Positions 13,266-24,781 of a stretch of 64,000 nt of DNA are shown one piece after another (position 1 is the first letter of the stretch; every line of letters begins with the position of its first letter). The notes beneath the pieces are model-generated. The model made no database searches, was not told the origin of the DNA, and worked only from the letters and a program-made list of their open reading frames with translations. The stretch comes from Amia ocellicauda. Its lineage: Eukaryota; Chordata; Actinopteri; Amiiformes; Amiidae. The translations under genes and the position numbers were made by a program. The stretch is taken from contig NC_089856.1 of the NCBI RefSeq assembly GCF_036373705.1, positions 12,988,501 to 13,052,500 of the forward strand. Reading direction: 5' to 3'.

Positions 13266-13665
13266 TAGTGCCTAGAGAAAATCTAGGCACTGTGAGTTTC
13301 ATGCATTTAATTAAGTTTTTGTTCCCCACTTATGTACACACCCTACTTCCCCACTGTTAAGGGAAAAAAAAAAATAATAATAATAAAAAAAAAATATATA
13401 TATATATATTACAAATGCTGAAATGAAAAATCATAACTGGATCCTCAGGAACACTGATGGATAGTATTCTTCAAATTAGGCCATACATTTCCAATTGGAT
13501 TTAGGTCTGGGCTCTGACTGGGCCACTTAAGAACATTTACCTTTTTGTTGCTTAGCCACTGCAGAGTAGTTTTGGTTGTGTGCTTATATTTTTTAATAAT
13601 TCATTTTAATTCCAGGCTATATGGCAAGAAAAAAGTATCCGTTTTGAATTTCTTTAGGCACTGTA
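13266..13665 (-). mobile_element. Tc1-like transposon remnant with matching ends
   Basis: The ends are inverted: tagtgcctagagaaa on the left and tttctttaggcactgta on the right, next to TA dinucleotides as expected for Tc1/mariner insertion. Between them the minus strand encodes only the C-terminal part of a Tc1 transposase, including the [11 protein letters not shown] motif. The catalytic Glu that normally follows is Gly here. The N-terminal and central parts are deleted, so the copy cannot make active transposase. It sits just beyond the inferred ZNF740 3' end. Confidence 0.8.
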
Positions 13666-13790
13666 TTATACATTTATTAACACAAACAAACTACATCAAT
13701 TACAGTATTTACAGTATTGTGCTGCCAAGGTCATCCACTTACATAAATCTGCGATAAAATAATGAGACAGTCAGTCTTTTTAAAAAATCA

Positions 13791-13796
13791 TTTATT
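13791..13796 (-). terminator. Candidate ZNF740 polyadenylation signal (AATAAA)
   Basis: The minus strand reads gaaataaatgattttttaaa about 2.77 kb after the ZNF740 stop codon, with a T-rich stretch downstream. It is the most terminal good AATAAA before the Tc1 remnant. Several other AATAAA hexamers occur within the AT-rich 13.8-16.5 kb interval, so alternative ends are possible. Confidence 0.4.
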
Positions 13797-16565
13797 TCAG
13801 CATAACAGAAGCCCTGCACTTCACTCAATACAATGGAACTAGCTGGACCTTAAAGGGTACATATTAGTTTGCCTGTTTTAATAATAACAATAATAATAAT
13901 GATTAAAAAAAAGTATTTTTTTTTTATTTTTTTTAAATACATATTTTTTGCAAATCTTTTACCTACACAAAAAAGATCCCTTTAGTAAAACTGCAAGGAC
14001 CAAGCCCTGGCATGCAAGACTTAAAAAAAAAAAAAAAAAAAAGGAAATAAAATAAACTAATTTGTTTTATCACTATTCTAGACAGGCAAGCGCTTAAGTT
14101 TCTATGGCTACCTATCGAGATTTTACTAAGAAAACAATTCTGCGTTAAAACCTTAAAGGGAGTTTTTAGAGGTGACAAAAAGCCACTTCTAAATCTGCTT
14201 TAAATTACTGGTTCTCAAAACTGATCCCACTTCTTGGTTACCATTTATTACAGATGTCCTTAAAAAAATTTAAAATAACATTATTTTTATTATTTCACTC
14301 CAGTGTTTGAAAGAGTTAAAAAATAATAATAAAGTTCCTTGAGATTTGAGAACATAGTCACCTACTTTACACTCCCCCTTTTAAATAAGACTCCCAAATC
14401 AATCCTTTATCACTCCCCCCATTTTTATTTCATTCTTTTGAAATGCAGTCTGGCTCTTTGCATTTTAAACCAACCCCCATGCTGTCAGGGTAACGACCCT
14501 GAAAACGTGCAAGTGAAATGCACCCAGAAGCTGCTGCTTACAAATCACAGAGAACTCAGGAATGCCCGGCTGCGGCCAGCACTGTCACCATTTTTTAAAA
14601 CAAACAAATTTTTTAAATGACCCGTTTCTCTGCAGAATGGTTCAGTTATTCAGGGACAAGCCCGCCCCATTATACTCCAGTACTATACAACAATATACTC
14701 TTATTCCGATATACTGCCTTGTGTATTTTGCCTGTTTGTCCCAATTTTGCAATATAGCATTTAAAGAGGCAACTAGGTACGCCTGCACGGCACCGCACGG
14801 CACCACACGGCACCGCACTGAACCAGACCGTCCTGACCCTCCCCCTGCTTTAGTGAGAACCACAGCCACTATCAGTGCGTTTCTCTACCCCAAGTTGACT
14901 AGCATTTCAACTGTGAGAACACGCTGGACAGTAAGAAGCATCTAATCCAGTAGAAGACTACCAACAACAACCGAAAAATAATGATGATAATAATAATCTT
15001 TGAAGGCCACTATGTATTTATTTTTCAGAAATACTTTTATATTGTCTTGTGTATAATTATATCTATAAACAATAACATTGAGAATGCTGTAGCTGCCTAC
15101 TGCTGTAACAATATCCTGAGTGAGGGGGGCAAGTAGTGGGTCAAAATAATGAACAAAAACACTGCCACGCATCGCCACAGATTGGGGTACTGGTTAAAGC
15201 CTCGTGCCTGAGTTTACCCCCACAACACAATTACTGTCAGACTCCCCAGTACTTTTGGTCAAGCACTGCCCTGTGCTCCTTTTTGTCTGTCTGTCTCTCT
15301 ACCCCCAAACACACAAGCAGAACGTGCTTCCCCACTGCCACGGCACCCCAATCCCCCCTCCCCCCTTCGCCGTACGCATTGGCACCCCCCTGCTCTCGTG
15401 TGGTTCTGGGTCAGCACTGTGACATTTCTCCAACGCACTTCTGCAGAGGTGCTTGTACTGCAAAAAGCGTTTTCTTCAGTCACTTTAAAAGCTGTAGGGT
15501 CTCCCCACCTACCCACCATAGTACAGCTGTCCCAGTGACCCCCATTGTCCAGTATGATGAAGTTTGCAATCTATTAACCGCTCTCTTCCCAAGATGTTTC
15601 CCCTCATGCAGAAGTTTTCCATCCCTCCGAGAGGCCCTTTGCCCACTTCCAGAAAAACAGTGAATTAATTAAATCGATTAGTTTGTTATTGTCCACATCG
15701 CCGAAACGGGATACCACAAGGCTGACCCACGTCACAGGGCACAGGTTAGGCAAAGGGGTCTATTGCTGGTTACTGCTCTACTGGAAGGGGGCAAAAGTCA
15801 CACCACACCCCGTCCCGCGAACACAGTGCGTCAGAGAAGTTCGTCTTGAAAATGGAGGGAGATCAAATGTAACTCCTTTGCTTTAAAAATAAAGGTTTTC
15901 CTTCTGAAATAGCAGTAACAGCAGCCAGGGAGGATGCACTAATATATATTTCGACCTTGCCATGCATTACCCATGATATTTCACACACTGACTCTAACAG
16001 TTGTGTCTGGCTTCACAAGATTCTTCCACTCTCGAAATTATTTTTTTTTTTAAACTTTTCTAATTTTCCCCTCCCCCTCATAGTTCCATTGCCTTAACAG
16101 CGATTTGCAATTCTCGAGTACAGGACGTCATCTTATGTTGTCTATTTTTTTTTTTTTGTCTATTGCTGCTATTATTAAAATTTAAAAACCCAGTTTGTCA
16201 CACCCTAAAAAAAAACAAAAAAAACTGCATAACCCTCCCACTTCTAGTCCACCCGATCCCCCTCCCCAAATCTCGTGTGTACCATGAAGAAAAAAAAAAT
16301 ATTGAAATAAAATTAATAATTGAGAACATCTACCAAAAAAAAAAGTAGAGAGAAAAATGTCCCAACATCTAACAGCAGAGGAAGCTAGCTGGTTTCACCC
16401 TCCTCTCGACCCAGACGCCACACTGGAGCTACAGTACCACGGGGCGCCAGTGGGGGGCGTCCCCTGAGCTCCTGCCCACGTGAGAGTGAATGGTGCTGTG
16501 AGTTTAGCGGGGTTAGGGTTCAGGCTGGAGGGGAGGGGCGGTAGGGGCGTGGGGGCGGTGGGCTC
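13797..16565 (-). other. Probable long ZNF740 3' UTR
   Basis: Between the ZNF740 stop and the candidate polyadenylation signal lies AT-rich, non-coding sequence. It holds A and T homopolymers (14,022-14,042; 16,146-16,158) and a short ggcaccgcac tandem repeat (14,790-14,822). No other gene is recognisable. Assignment to the ZNF740 transcript is by position and orientation only. Confidence 0.45.
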
Positions 16566-18583
16566 TCAGACTGCCAGGCGGCCGGTGGGGGCCTGCGTCA
16601 GGGGGCTCCAGCCCTGGGGAGTGGTATTGGGGTCCTGAGCGTACTGCCGTGTCTCCAGGCAGGACTGGGGCTCTGCCTTGGCACCACCGCCCTGACACAT
16701 CCGTCTGTGTCGCAGCAGGCGGTCCGTCCGAGAGAAGTTCTGCAGACAGAGACGGAGAGAAGTGGTTGGAGTTTGAGATTGTGCTGGACCTTTTCACCAT
16801 CAATATTTCAACTGGTGTTTTTAACTTGACGAGAACACACACCCACCTTAAATGCAGACCACAGATTACCTGGGCTATTTCATACATTCCACAAGAATTA
16901 CAACAGAATTACAAGAGAGACAATAATGGAGTGCGAGAGAAAGAGAGATGGCGCAGAGACAGAGAGAGAGTGTATGTCACAAACTGGCAGTTGTGGGTGA
17001 GTGCAGGGCGGTGCCCTGACCTGCTGGCAGCGCTCGCACTGGTAGGGCTTCTCCCCGCTGTGCACCCGCTTGTGCCGGTCCAGGTGGTACCGCTGGATGA
17101 ACCTCATGTCGCACACGTCGCACGCAAAAGGCTTCTCTCCTGTGCCAACATAGGGTGGGGATGGGGGGCAATAGGAAACAGGGAAGAGCTTGTTAGCACC
17201 TGAACACACCTTCTGACACATCTGTGCATGGATGAAAGGACGGATGAATGCGGGGGGGTGGTGGTCTTGCCTGTGTGGGTGAGGATGTGTCTCTTGAGGT
17301 GGTAGGAGCTGCGGAAGGCGCCGTAGCAGTGCTCACAGATGAAGTTCTTCTGCACCTTCAGGGGGCAGTCGCCGTTCTCGTCCACCACCACCACCTGAGC
17401 ACAGCACAGAGTCAGACAGACAACCTTCCTCGTCTACCGCTTGCTCTCCCTTCCCACTCTCTCTCCCCCAAAGCTTCTCTCACTCTCTCCGAACCACACC
17501 CTGTTTCTTCAACATCCCCCAGCCCTCCCCCACTACCCCTCCCTCTCCCCTCTCTTTGCTCTCCTCCCCCTCCCTATCTTTCCATCATCACTCACCACCC
17601 CCCGCCCTGTTCCTCTTCTCCCCTCCCCTCCCCTCTTCCTCCCCTCTCTCACTTTGCAGGGCGTTCCAGACTTCCTGTTCTTCTTCTTCAGCTGCAGCTC
17701 TTCACTCTCTCGCAGGTCCTTCTCATCCAGCAGTCGGGAGGAATGGAACTCTCCCTCCTTCCGAATGAGCTGAGGGAGGGAGAGAGAGAAAAATGGACAG
17801 AGACAGGAGGAAGAAAGGTAAGGGGGGGGAAGGGGAAGGGGCAGGGGCAGGGGCAGAGAAACATGGGAGAGAAAGAGAGGAGGGGAGAAAGGAAAGAGGG
17901 GGAGAGAGAGAGGGGTGGGGGGATGGGATGGGATTAGAAGCCATCTTTAGCAATACATAAAGTTTTCAAAACGATAAAGAAAGTGACGTGCAGATTGAGA
18001 GCCCCATTACCCCCCTGCAACCCCGGACCCCTCACCACCATCACCACCCACCCAGCCCCGCCCCGGCCGTGCTCTCTCACCAACGGGGGGCAGCTGAGTC
18101 CTGAGGGCAGCACCATGTGACTGTGAGAGCTTCGGTCGCCTCCGTCCCGCTGCCCCATGCCCCCCCCGCCCCCCTGCCCCAGCGGCGACATCATCTTCTT
18201 CTGCCCGGCCATTGAGCTGGCCTGCATCAGCGCCATACTGGACAGCACTGCCTCACAGCCCAGCAACCCCGCCTGGAGAGAAGGAGAGAGGAGGGGGAGA
18301 AGATTGTGGGAAAGAGAAGGGAAATGGAGAGGGACAGAGATGGGCAGGATGACACGAGGGGTGAGCGAAAGAAGGAAAGGGGTTGAGAGAGGGGGAGGGA
18401 GAGGGAGAGGTAGACAAACAGGTAATTAATACAAGGATTCACAAATGTAAAATCCAAGTCACATTTTTAGCTTAAATTATATAGATTTAGACAAAATACA
18501 ATAATATTATTATTAATAACAATAAAATGACAAGTTACCCATTTCATGTGGTCGCGGACCGCGCTGCTGGGCAGGTGCGTCAT
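16566..18583 (-). CDS. znf740: ZNF740, C2H2-type zinc finger protein (six coding exons)
   Basis: A predicted nuclear DNA-binding protein of 256 residues. The coding exons, read right to left, are 18,539-18,583, 18,081-18,272, 17,653-17,769, 17,271-17,394, 17,021-17,139 and 16,566-16,739; phases fit throughout. The protein starts [15 protein letters not shown] and has a Met/Gly/Ser-rich N-terminal region containing GQKKMM, as in vertebrate ZNF740. A Lys-rich stretch (KKKNRK, near 107-113) could serve nuclear import. Three fingers follow: C138/C141/H154/H158, C166/C169/H182/H186 and C194/C197/H210/C214; the last is C2HC. HTGEKPF and HSGEKPY linkers join them. The intron between fingers 1 and 2 starts with GC instead of GT. 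The protein is longer than human ZNF740 (193 residues), with most of the extra length N-terminal. DNA target and function are poorly known for the family. The neighbouring CSAD supports the orthology. Confidence 0.93.
17269..17271 (-). other. znf740: Non-canonical GC 5' splice site in ZNF740
   Basis: The finger-1 exon ends CACACAG and is followed by GCAAGA on the minus strand. The next exon starts GAGAGAAGCC after a normal CAG acceptor. Splitting the codon as G/GA restores the HTGEKPF linker exactly, and no GT within reach does so. The site matches the AG/GCAAG consensus of U2-type GC-AG introns. Confidence 0.85.
17440..18420. repeat. Strand-asymmetric purine/pyrimidine tracts in ZNF740 introns
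   Basis: The plus strand is almost pure pyrimidine at 17,440-17,650 and almost pure purine at 17,770-17,935 and 18,275-18,415. The tracts fill the introns on either side of the 17,653-17,769 exon and upstream of the 18,081-18,272 exon. On the coding strand the 17,770-18,080 and 18,273-18,538 introns are therefore CT-rich. The tracts interrupt only non-coding sequence. Confidence 0.8.
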
Positions 18584-19358
18584 CGCCGTGGTTACTGTCG
18601 GCGGGGGAAACGGAAGGAGCCAACAATCGGGCTGGTCTGTCTGTCAGGACCCCTCACCCACCCCAAACATCTGGTACTAACCCTGGAGGGAGAGGGAGGT
18701 GCGGTTTTGTGATTGTCAATCAACACTCTTACATGAATCAGATCAACAAACGAAACAAAACAGGAAGAAAAGAGAAGAATACTAAAAGGCCAGATAATAC
18801 AGCAGTGCTCCTCAAAGCCAGAACTGGAGGAGCTCGACTCAGCAGGGGTTATATACAGCTTTTTAAATCATACTTAGTGGCGTGACCAGAACATTTGAAA
18901 TGGGTTGTCCAGATGAGTCCAGTAGTTATTTTGGACCTTGGGGTGGCACAATTATCAACATAAATCAGTAAGGTGCACAGGCATTAAGAGAGCAGGGACT
19001 CAATGACACTGTCCGGGGGTTGTTGGTAGGGGGGGGGGGTATGTGCTGACAAACTGTGAAATGTGAAAGCAACCCAGCTTTTCCACTTATTCAGCTGCCT
19101 GACCATGAAGCGAGTCCTTCCCCTTAAAGCAAGATTGCTGCAAGATTTGTTTGCCATTTGTTTTTTTCACTTTGTCCTGAAAATTGGGGTGACCCTGGTC
19201 CCACCCCTGCTGGTTTACGGATATGAAGAAAATATATAGTTTAATGAGCCTGTTACAAGAAAGGGAAAATTAATCAAACTAAATAAATACAATAAATTGA
19301 CTGACAAAACAACCAGTCAAACGAGTAATTGGATCGAACGGGCCTACACGGCTCTTAC

Positions 19359-19424
19359 CTGTCGCAGTGCCCCCGCCCCCTCAGTCCTGGACAAACTGTT
19401 CTGTGATCGGCTCTGTCTGCCACA
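19359..19424 (-). other. znf740: Candidate ZNF740 untranslated exon 2
   Basis: On the minus strand a tttttttgtag acceptor precedes, and a GACAG/GTAAGA donor follows, a 66-base segment with no ATG. It lies between the CpG-rich promoter and the ATG exon at 18,583, where a 5' UTR exon is expected. No transcript evidence is available. Confidence 0.55.
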
Positions 19425-20283
19425 CTACAAAAAAAACCTGAAACACAGACAACAGCAGAGAGCTCATTACAGGCCAGCCCAATCCAGCACAGCATGTTGA
19501 GTTTTTTAATCCATCTGCCTAATTCAACCTCACTGCTGGCTCAAGGGGACCAATGTTATGAGATTTAAGGTGATTAAAGGAGAGAAAGAATCCTATAAAC
19601 ACACTCATTCCAGACCACTTTTACTGCTATTATTATTATTAACATCCTCATTATCCCTGGTCTTCATTTGCACCTTTATTTTGGAAAATCCTCAGGGAGT
19701 CATAATGAATCAGATCACAGGCTGGGCCAGTTGGCTCTGCTGCAGACACCCACCACTCTCCTTGTAACAGAGCGGCTCCAGTTTTTGCCACCCTGATCTC
19801 GCCTGCTCTGTACTTCCACTATGTGCCCTGGAGTCCTTCGCCACAGTGAAACAGCAATGTGGAAAGGTTTTATCTACACCTTTCCCGTTTCTGCACACCT
19901 CAGCGCCTGGTATCACTTTTGCATTGAATCTATTCGTAACTACAGAAATTCAGTAGTTTATCCCATACAGGTTTACATTTCTACCACATAGCAACAATTC
20001 GCACCACACTATGATATGATATATATATATATATGTTTGTATAGAGTGCAGGGAATATTGTGCAGTCGTAAATCTCTCACATTCATATGTATTTCGTATA
20101 ATAACCAGTCAAAACGATTACTGTTCTGTTATGTACAAGTTCGTTTTTTTCTTTCTTTCTGTGTCTATTTTTTGTTTGGTTCAGTGTTAATCAGACAATG
20201 TTAAAATCATGTCATGTCTGTAAAGACTGTTTTGCCAGCATCGTGATTTTACGCAGAAGACGCACACCATGAACACGTAAGAA

Positions 20284-20535
20284 GTGAAAAGTGAAAGTGC
20301 AGTTCAGCCGGGAGCATCTCGTCCTGACAGCAGCTCCAGGGCCGGAGTGACGATCGCCGAGTCGCCATCGCTGCGCTACTTTCCAGCGGCACAGGATCAA
20401 CGGACACAACGGGCTCGTCCGACCCTCATCCGCGGTTGTGGCACATTTACAACACGGGCGCCCGAACTGAAACGAGCCCTCAGTCGCGCCAATGAGCGTG
20501 TTTTCCCGCAACAGCAACAAACACTACATCTCACA
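20284..20535 (+). other. Candidate divergent transcript exon at the ZNF740 CpG island
   Basis: The plus strand carries an open frame rich in Ser, Arg and Ala that ends at a strong donor, CACA/GTAAGTACG (cut after 20,535). It lies in CpG-rich DNA. The peptide matches no family I know. It may be the first exon of a divergent non-coding RNA, or chance. Confidence 0.2.
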
Positions 20536-20921
20536 GTAAGTACGTCTGCACGAAGGGATGCCCCGACACCCTGCCAAACTTAAACCCCCCCCCCTTCACT
20601 CATCTCTCTGCACTATACAGTAAGCCAGGCGTGCAAACCGCGTATAGCTGCACACATCTACTTATGCACACAACACAAACCAAAAAAAAAAAAGTAATTT
20701 TCTCTCCGAAGCAGTTGGGATCACGAAACAAAGAAATAAAGCGATGTGTTATGTAATGCAGCGGGGCTCGGGAGGTGCGTGAGATTTGCAGATAATCCTC
20801 GCTTATCGGTCGCGGTGGTCCGGAGTTATTCACCCCCCCACCGACAACACGGGGCGTTGTGGATGGAGTCTTTTTACAACACAACACGACTACAGACCTC
20901 GCATGGGCACCTTACCCCCCT

Positions 20922-20948
20922 CCTCCTCCTCCTCCTCCTCCTCCTCCT
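20922..20948. repeat. (CTC)n trinucleotide run
   Basis: Nine near-perfect CTC units in the CpG island; on the ZNF740 coding strand this is a GAG run in intron 1. Confidence 0.95.
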
Positions 20949-21059
20949 TCCCCTCCGCCGCCCCGATCGCCTCTTCAACCCGCTTCGCTCGTAAACAGCG
21001 TCGCTCGCCCCTTGCAGCCACGCACCGAAAGCACGGCCGGGTGGCCTAAGTTTATTTAC

Positions 21060-21300
21060 CTGCTCGTTTTCCCCTCGTGTCCGGCTGTTTTCGCTCCCTC
21101 TCTCGCCGAGTTGCAGTCCTCCCTCAGTTTACAAACACAGGAAACGCCACCGGAAGTGCTCCCCGGGGAGAGTGGCACCACGTGACTCCGAGGGGTTAGC
21201 AGAGAAGAAGGGGAAAAAAAAAGGTTAGGACGTTCTCAACCGCCATCTTGATGAGGGCGAGAGTTATCGGCCGACCATCTTGGTAAGGGTTTAGACACCG
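21060..21300 (-). promoter_or_regulatory. znf740: ZNF740 promoter and untranslated exon 1
   Basis: The interval is CpG-rich and has no TATA box. It contains ccgccatcttg at about 21,240 and accatcttgg at about 21,275; both are YY1-type sites (AAGATGGCGG on the minus strand), which commonly sit at or just after transcription starts. A ccacgtgact E-box (USF/TFE type) lies near 21,178. On the minus strand GAGCAG/GTAAAT gives a good exon 1 donor at 21,060. The start site itself is inferred to lie around 21.2 kb. Confidence 0.55.
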
Positions 21301-22319
21301 GCCATCACGAGCACTCAACTATTATTTTAAATCGCCGAAAGTCGTTCAGAGAAGAAATATTTGAATTAGAGGTGTCACTAAAGTCCCCCCCCCCCCCCCA
21401 GTCTTCATTTGTTTCTCTCTCGTTTGTTTATTTTATGTATGTGTTTTCTGCTTCTGGACATTTATGGTGGTAAGATCAATACAGTACATGTCAAACCTAT
21501 TTAAAAAAAAGATTACCGTTATTATTGTTTATCATATCACGCTAATAATTATGATAATACTAATTAAATTAAATTAAAAGCTACAATTTCATATCTGCAC
21601 TAGATGGCGCCCCTATCCAAGAATCCTTCATCCGAGGGATATAGCACTTCACGTTATGCTAGATATATGTATATATACAATACATGTTTTAAAATACTTA
21701 CGTTTTTAATATTTATTCAAATACAATTGTCTGATAATTGCTGCTTTGCATCTCACATTAATACATGTTGTGAATTGATTTTGCAGCATTCCTATTTTTA
21801 TCCCGAGCGCCTACGTCGACTGACTTTTGTTCTGACGTCATTACGTGGCGCACCAACAAAAACTTAAAACTCATGCAAACAAGACAAAAAAAAAAAAAAA
21901 CAACGAAATCATAACAAGTCGTACAGCCTGGATGACCGAAACATGTTGTACTTCGTTGGATTAGTAGGAGAAAATGAAGAAGTCTGTCTATACGTGTCCT
22001 TCACAGCAACCGATGCGGAGGGAGAGAGGTAAAATAACCGGCACAATAGTTTCTTACTTCCAAATTATAGATTGTAATTGGGGGAAAGATCTTGAAAACC
22101 AATGTATGAGTTTTACTGTTTTGTTAGCTTTACAATTTACAACCTTCTGTTTCCCAAGACCGAGCTGCTTATTTAAAAACGTATTTTCTTTAATGGTACT
22201 GGACGGTGGGTGTGTGCAGTTAGATTTAGTAGTATAGCCACTCGAAATATTATTATTATTATTTTCACCGAGAGGGGAATTTTCAGAGAACTGTCAGACA
22301 ACCTTGGCTAGTAGTAGTG
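21301..22319. other. Intergenic, AT-rich
   Basis: Homopolymer runs (C at 21,387-21,399, A at 21,885-21,900) and unique AT-rich sequence. No gene, domain or clear repeat was recognised. Confidence 0.5.
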
Positions 22320-22773
22320 CAGTTGTGAGCAAAATTATTCAACCCCCATTGCAAATCAGGTTCATTGTCAAAATGTACAGACTGTCAGCTGTTTGCAATG
22401 AACAAATCAAACAAAAGCAATTGAAATAGCTCAACACAACCCCTTCATGGCAAGCATCTTTAGTACTTAGTAGAGCACCCTTTTGCTGTTATGACCTTAG
22501 CCCATTCCTCATGAGCAATGGCCTCCAGTTCAGTCATATTCTTGGGTTTGTGTGCTGAAACCGCCTTTCAAATCCCACCAAAGATTTTCTGTGGGGTTCA
22601 AGTCAGGTGGTGATGGCCACTGTAGAATCTTCTAGGACTTTGTGTTGCATTCGTTGTGTTGAGCTATTTCAATTGCTTTTGTTTGATTTGTTCATTGCAA
22701 ACAGCTAACAGTCTGTACATTTTGACAATAAACCTGATTTTCAGTGGGGGTTGAATAATTTTGCTCACAACTG
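22320..22773 (-). mobile_element. Fold-back Tc1 derivative with 121-bp inverted arms
   Basis: The left arm 22,320-22,440 begins cagttgtgagcaaaattatt, and the right arm 22,653-22,773 is its reverse complement with about four mismatches. A TA follows the right end. The 212-bp middle encodes, on the minus strand, a decayed C-terminal Tc1 transposase piece (PPDLNPTENLWWDLK-like) with stops and a frameshift. It is a non-autonomous, internally deleted Tc1-like element in the CSAD-ZNF740 intergenic space. The near-identical arms suggest a fairly recent copy. Confidence 0.88.
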
Positions 22774-23664
22774 TACATCAGGGCCAGTTGATCCCCTATT
22801 TAGTACATTAAGGGTTAAACTGTTGTTGTTATATCAAATACCTGAAGGGGGCTCACAGCTCATAATGAGAACATTTAAGTGTTTTGGACAACTAAGCTAA
22901 TACAGATAAAATCTCAATAAATTAGTCTTAGGGGGAAATAAGAGTATTTAATTGTACTGAAATGTTGATGAATCGAAAAAGTTACTACTGGCCATCGTCT
23001 GTGACAAAGGACTTTTGACCTGTACGTTACAAGCTAATATTGATCTTTACCAAGTTGTATATGGGTCGATATTCATACATGCACATTCAATGTATGGTGT
23101 ATTATACATATATTGCTTTGTTGTAAAATGAAATAGCCTACATATCCATTAGGTAACTTGTATAAATCTTACATAATATTTTTTTGTAATGTTCTAAGTT
23201 ATAATTGTCCAATTGTTACACATAATACGGTACTACAATTCTTAGTGTATAAACAGTTCGACTAACTTAGTGCTGGGCTTTAGTATCCTCTAGAGGGCAG
23301 GAGCTGTTACTTTTGGGTGGTTGCAATTGAGACCAATTTTCTGTCCAGAGCTAGGGACTCATTCTAGCAGTACTAACAGGATCATCCCCAGTTAGTATGC
23401 TGTTTTCAGTCTGTAGCTGACCCATTAGGTTTTTGTGAAATTAAAACATTTGTATACATTTTTGCGTGTACTCAGTCACAAATAACATTAATGAGACCCA
23501 TACTTTAAGTAGTAGTCTTTTTAGTTTTTGATAAAGATACATTTTAAAAGCAGAAGTCAGTTGATTGTGTTACAAAGCAGTATTATAACTAACACAGATC
23601 ATATAAAACATTCACAGACTATACAAACTCTTACTAAGAGAAAAAAAGCACATTTCAGATTAGG
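22774..23664. other. Intergenic, AT-rich
   Basis: Unique AT-rich sequence with no recognised gene or repeat. It separates the CSAD 3' end from the fold-back element. Confidence 0.5.
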
Positions 23665-23670
23665 TTTATT
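23665..23670 (-). terminator. csad: Candidate CSAD polyadenylation signal (AATAAA)
   Basis: The minus strand reads gcaataaacc 1.1 kb after the CSAD stop, followed by a GT/T-rich stretch (gtgctttttttctc). It is the best hexamer downstream of the gene, but others cannot be excluded. Confidence 0.4.
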
Positions 23671-24511
23671 GCACAAATTTCCTTTTTTTGAGAGAGAGAA
23701 TACTGGAGACCACATATTGATTTTAGGTCAGCAGTCTGCCACCCTGGTCCTGGAGAGCTAATGTCTTTAATATTTTTTGGAGACAGTCCGTAGAAATCTA
23801 GAAAACCAAACACTAAGACCTGTTCTGATCTCACAAATAATTGGTCCAATCAAACAAATCAGAGTTCAGCTGGGAGAGAAAGTAAAGCTACTGAAATGCA
23901 CAGCTTAAGTGTCTGATGTTTTTAACAGGCAGTGGGGTAATTTGGACGGATACTAAATGTGCTGACTGCATTCTACGCTTTTAAAAATGGTTCCTAATAA
24001 GGTCCTTCCTGAATTCAGGCAATTAACAAACCCTGTTGTACCATATAAATTAATTCTTCACTCAGAGATCCATAGACAACATTTTGGACGTAGACATAGT
24101 GTGACCAGCCACTGCTACAAAATATGTCTGAATATAGTTTTTTTTTTCTTCTCCATATAAGGAAAGAAGAGAGAGCTGGTGCAGGGTGGGGGTCAGAATG
24201 AGAGTGGGGGAGGGGAGTGAGAGGGATGGGGGAAGGGGAACAAGATGGGGGGGTGGGTAGGGTGTTTGAGCAAGAAGGAGATAGAAGTTGTAATGGGAGA
24301 GAAACTGAGTGGAGAGAGAGGTGACAGAAGGGACTGACAGGGAAGAGGTGAATCATGATGGAGATAAATAGAAGGGATGAGGAGGGTAGACGGATGGAGG
24401 GAGCGGCAGAGGAGCGTTCCTCTGGCTTGTCCTGCCCAACCCAGAAGAAAAGGGAAGGGGTTCTGGTAGAGGGAGACAGAAAGAGGTGCAGAAAAGGAGG
24501 AGGGGTGGTGA

Positions 24512-24514
<3 letters not shown>

Positions 24515-24556
<42 letters not shown>
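24515..24556. repeat. (GA)n microsatellite in a purine-rich block
   Basis: A pure GA run inside a purine-rich plus-strand block (24,150-24,630), just beyond the CSAD stop codon and within its inferred 3' UTR. Confidence 0.95.
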
Positions 24557-24560
<4 letters not shown>

Positions 24561-24781
24561 GGTGGAGGGGGGGTGGAGAAGGAGTGAGGGAGAGAGGATG
24601 GGGGAGGGAGAGAAGAGGGGGAGGGGGGGCAGATTAAAGCGAGCACGTGGAGCTCTCTACTGCCCAGCTTCTCAATCAGTCTGCCTCAACTATGAAAAAG
24701 AGGGAACGGGAGTAACACCATATGACAGAAGAGAGAACAGTGTGTGTTGGTGGGGGGTGTATTAAAGTGAACAGGCAGCAG

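Larger units (their letters stand above)
18584..21059 (-). other. ZNF740 5' introns
   Basis: Apart from the candidate untranslated exon at 19,359-19,424, this stretch holds AT-rich unique sequence at 18.7-20.2 kb and part of a CpG-rich island from 20.25 kb on. A CTC trinucleotide run lies at 20,922-20,948. No recognisable minus-strand coding exon is present. Confidence 0.5.

Noticed and set aside
17248-17937. 229-codon plus-strand frame across ZNF740 introns and exons
   Set aside because: It is antisense to validated ZNF740 exons and consists of Pro/Leu/Ser runs and Arg/Glu/Gly runs from purine/pyrimidine tracts; no domain.
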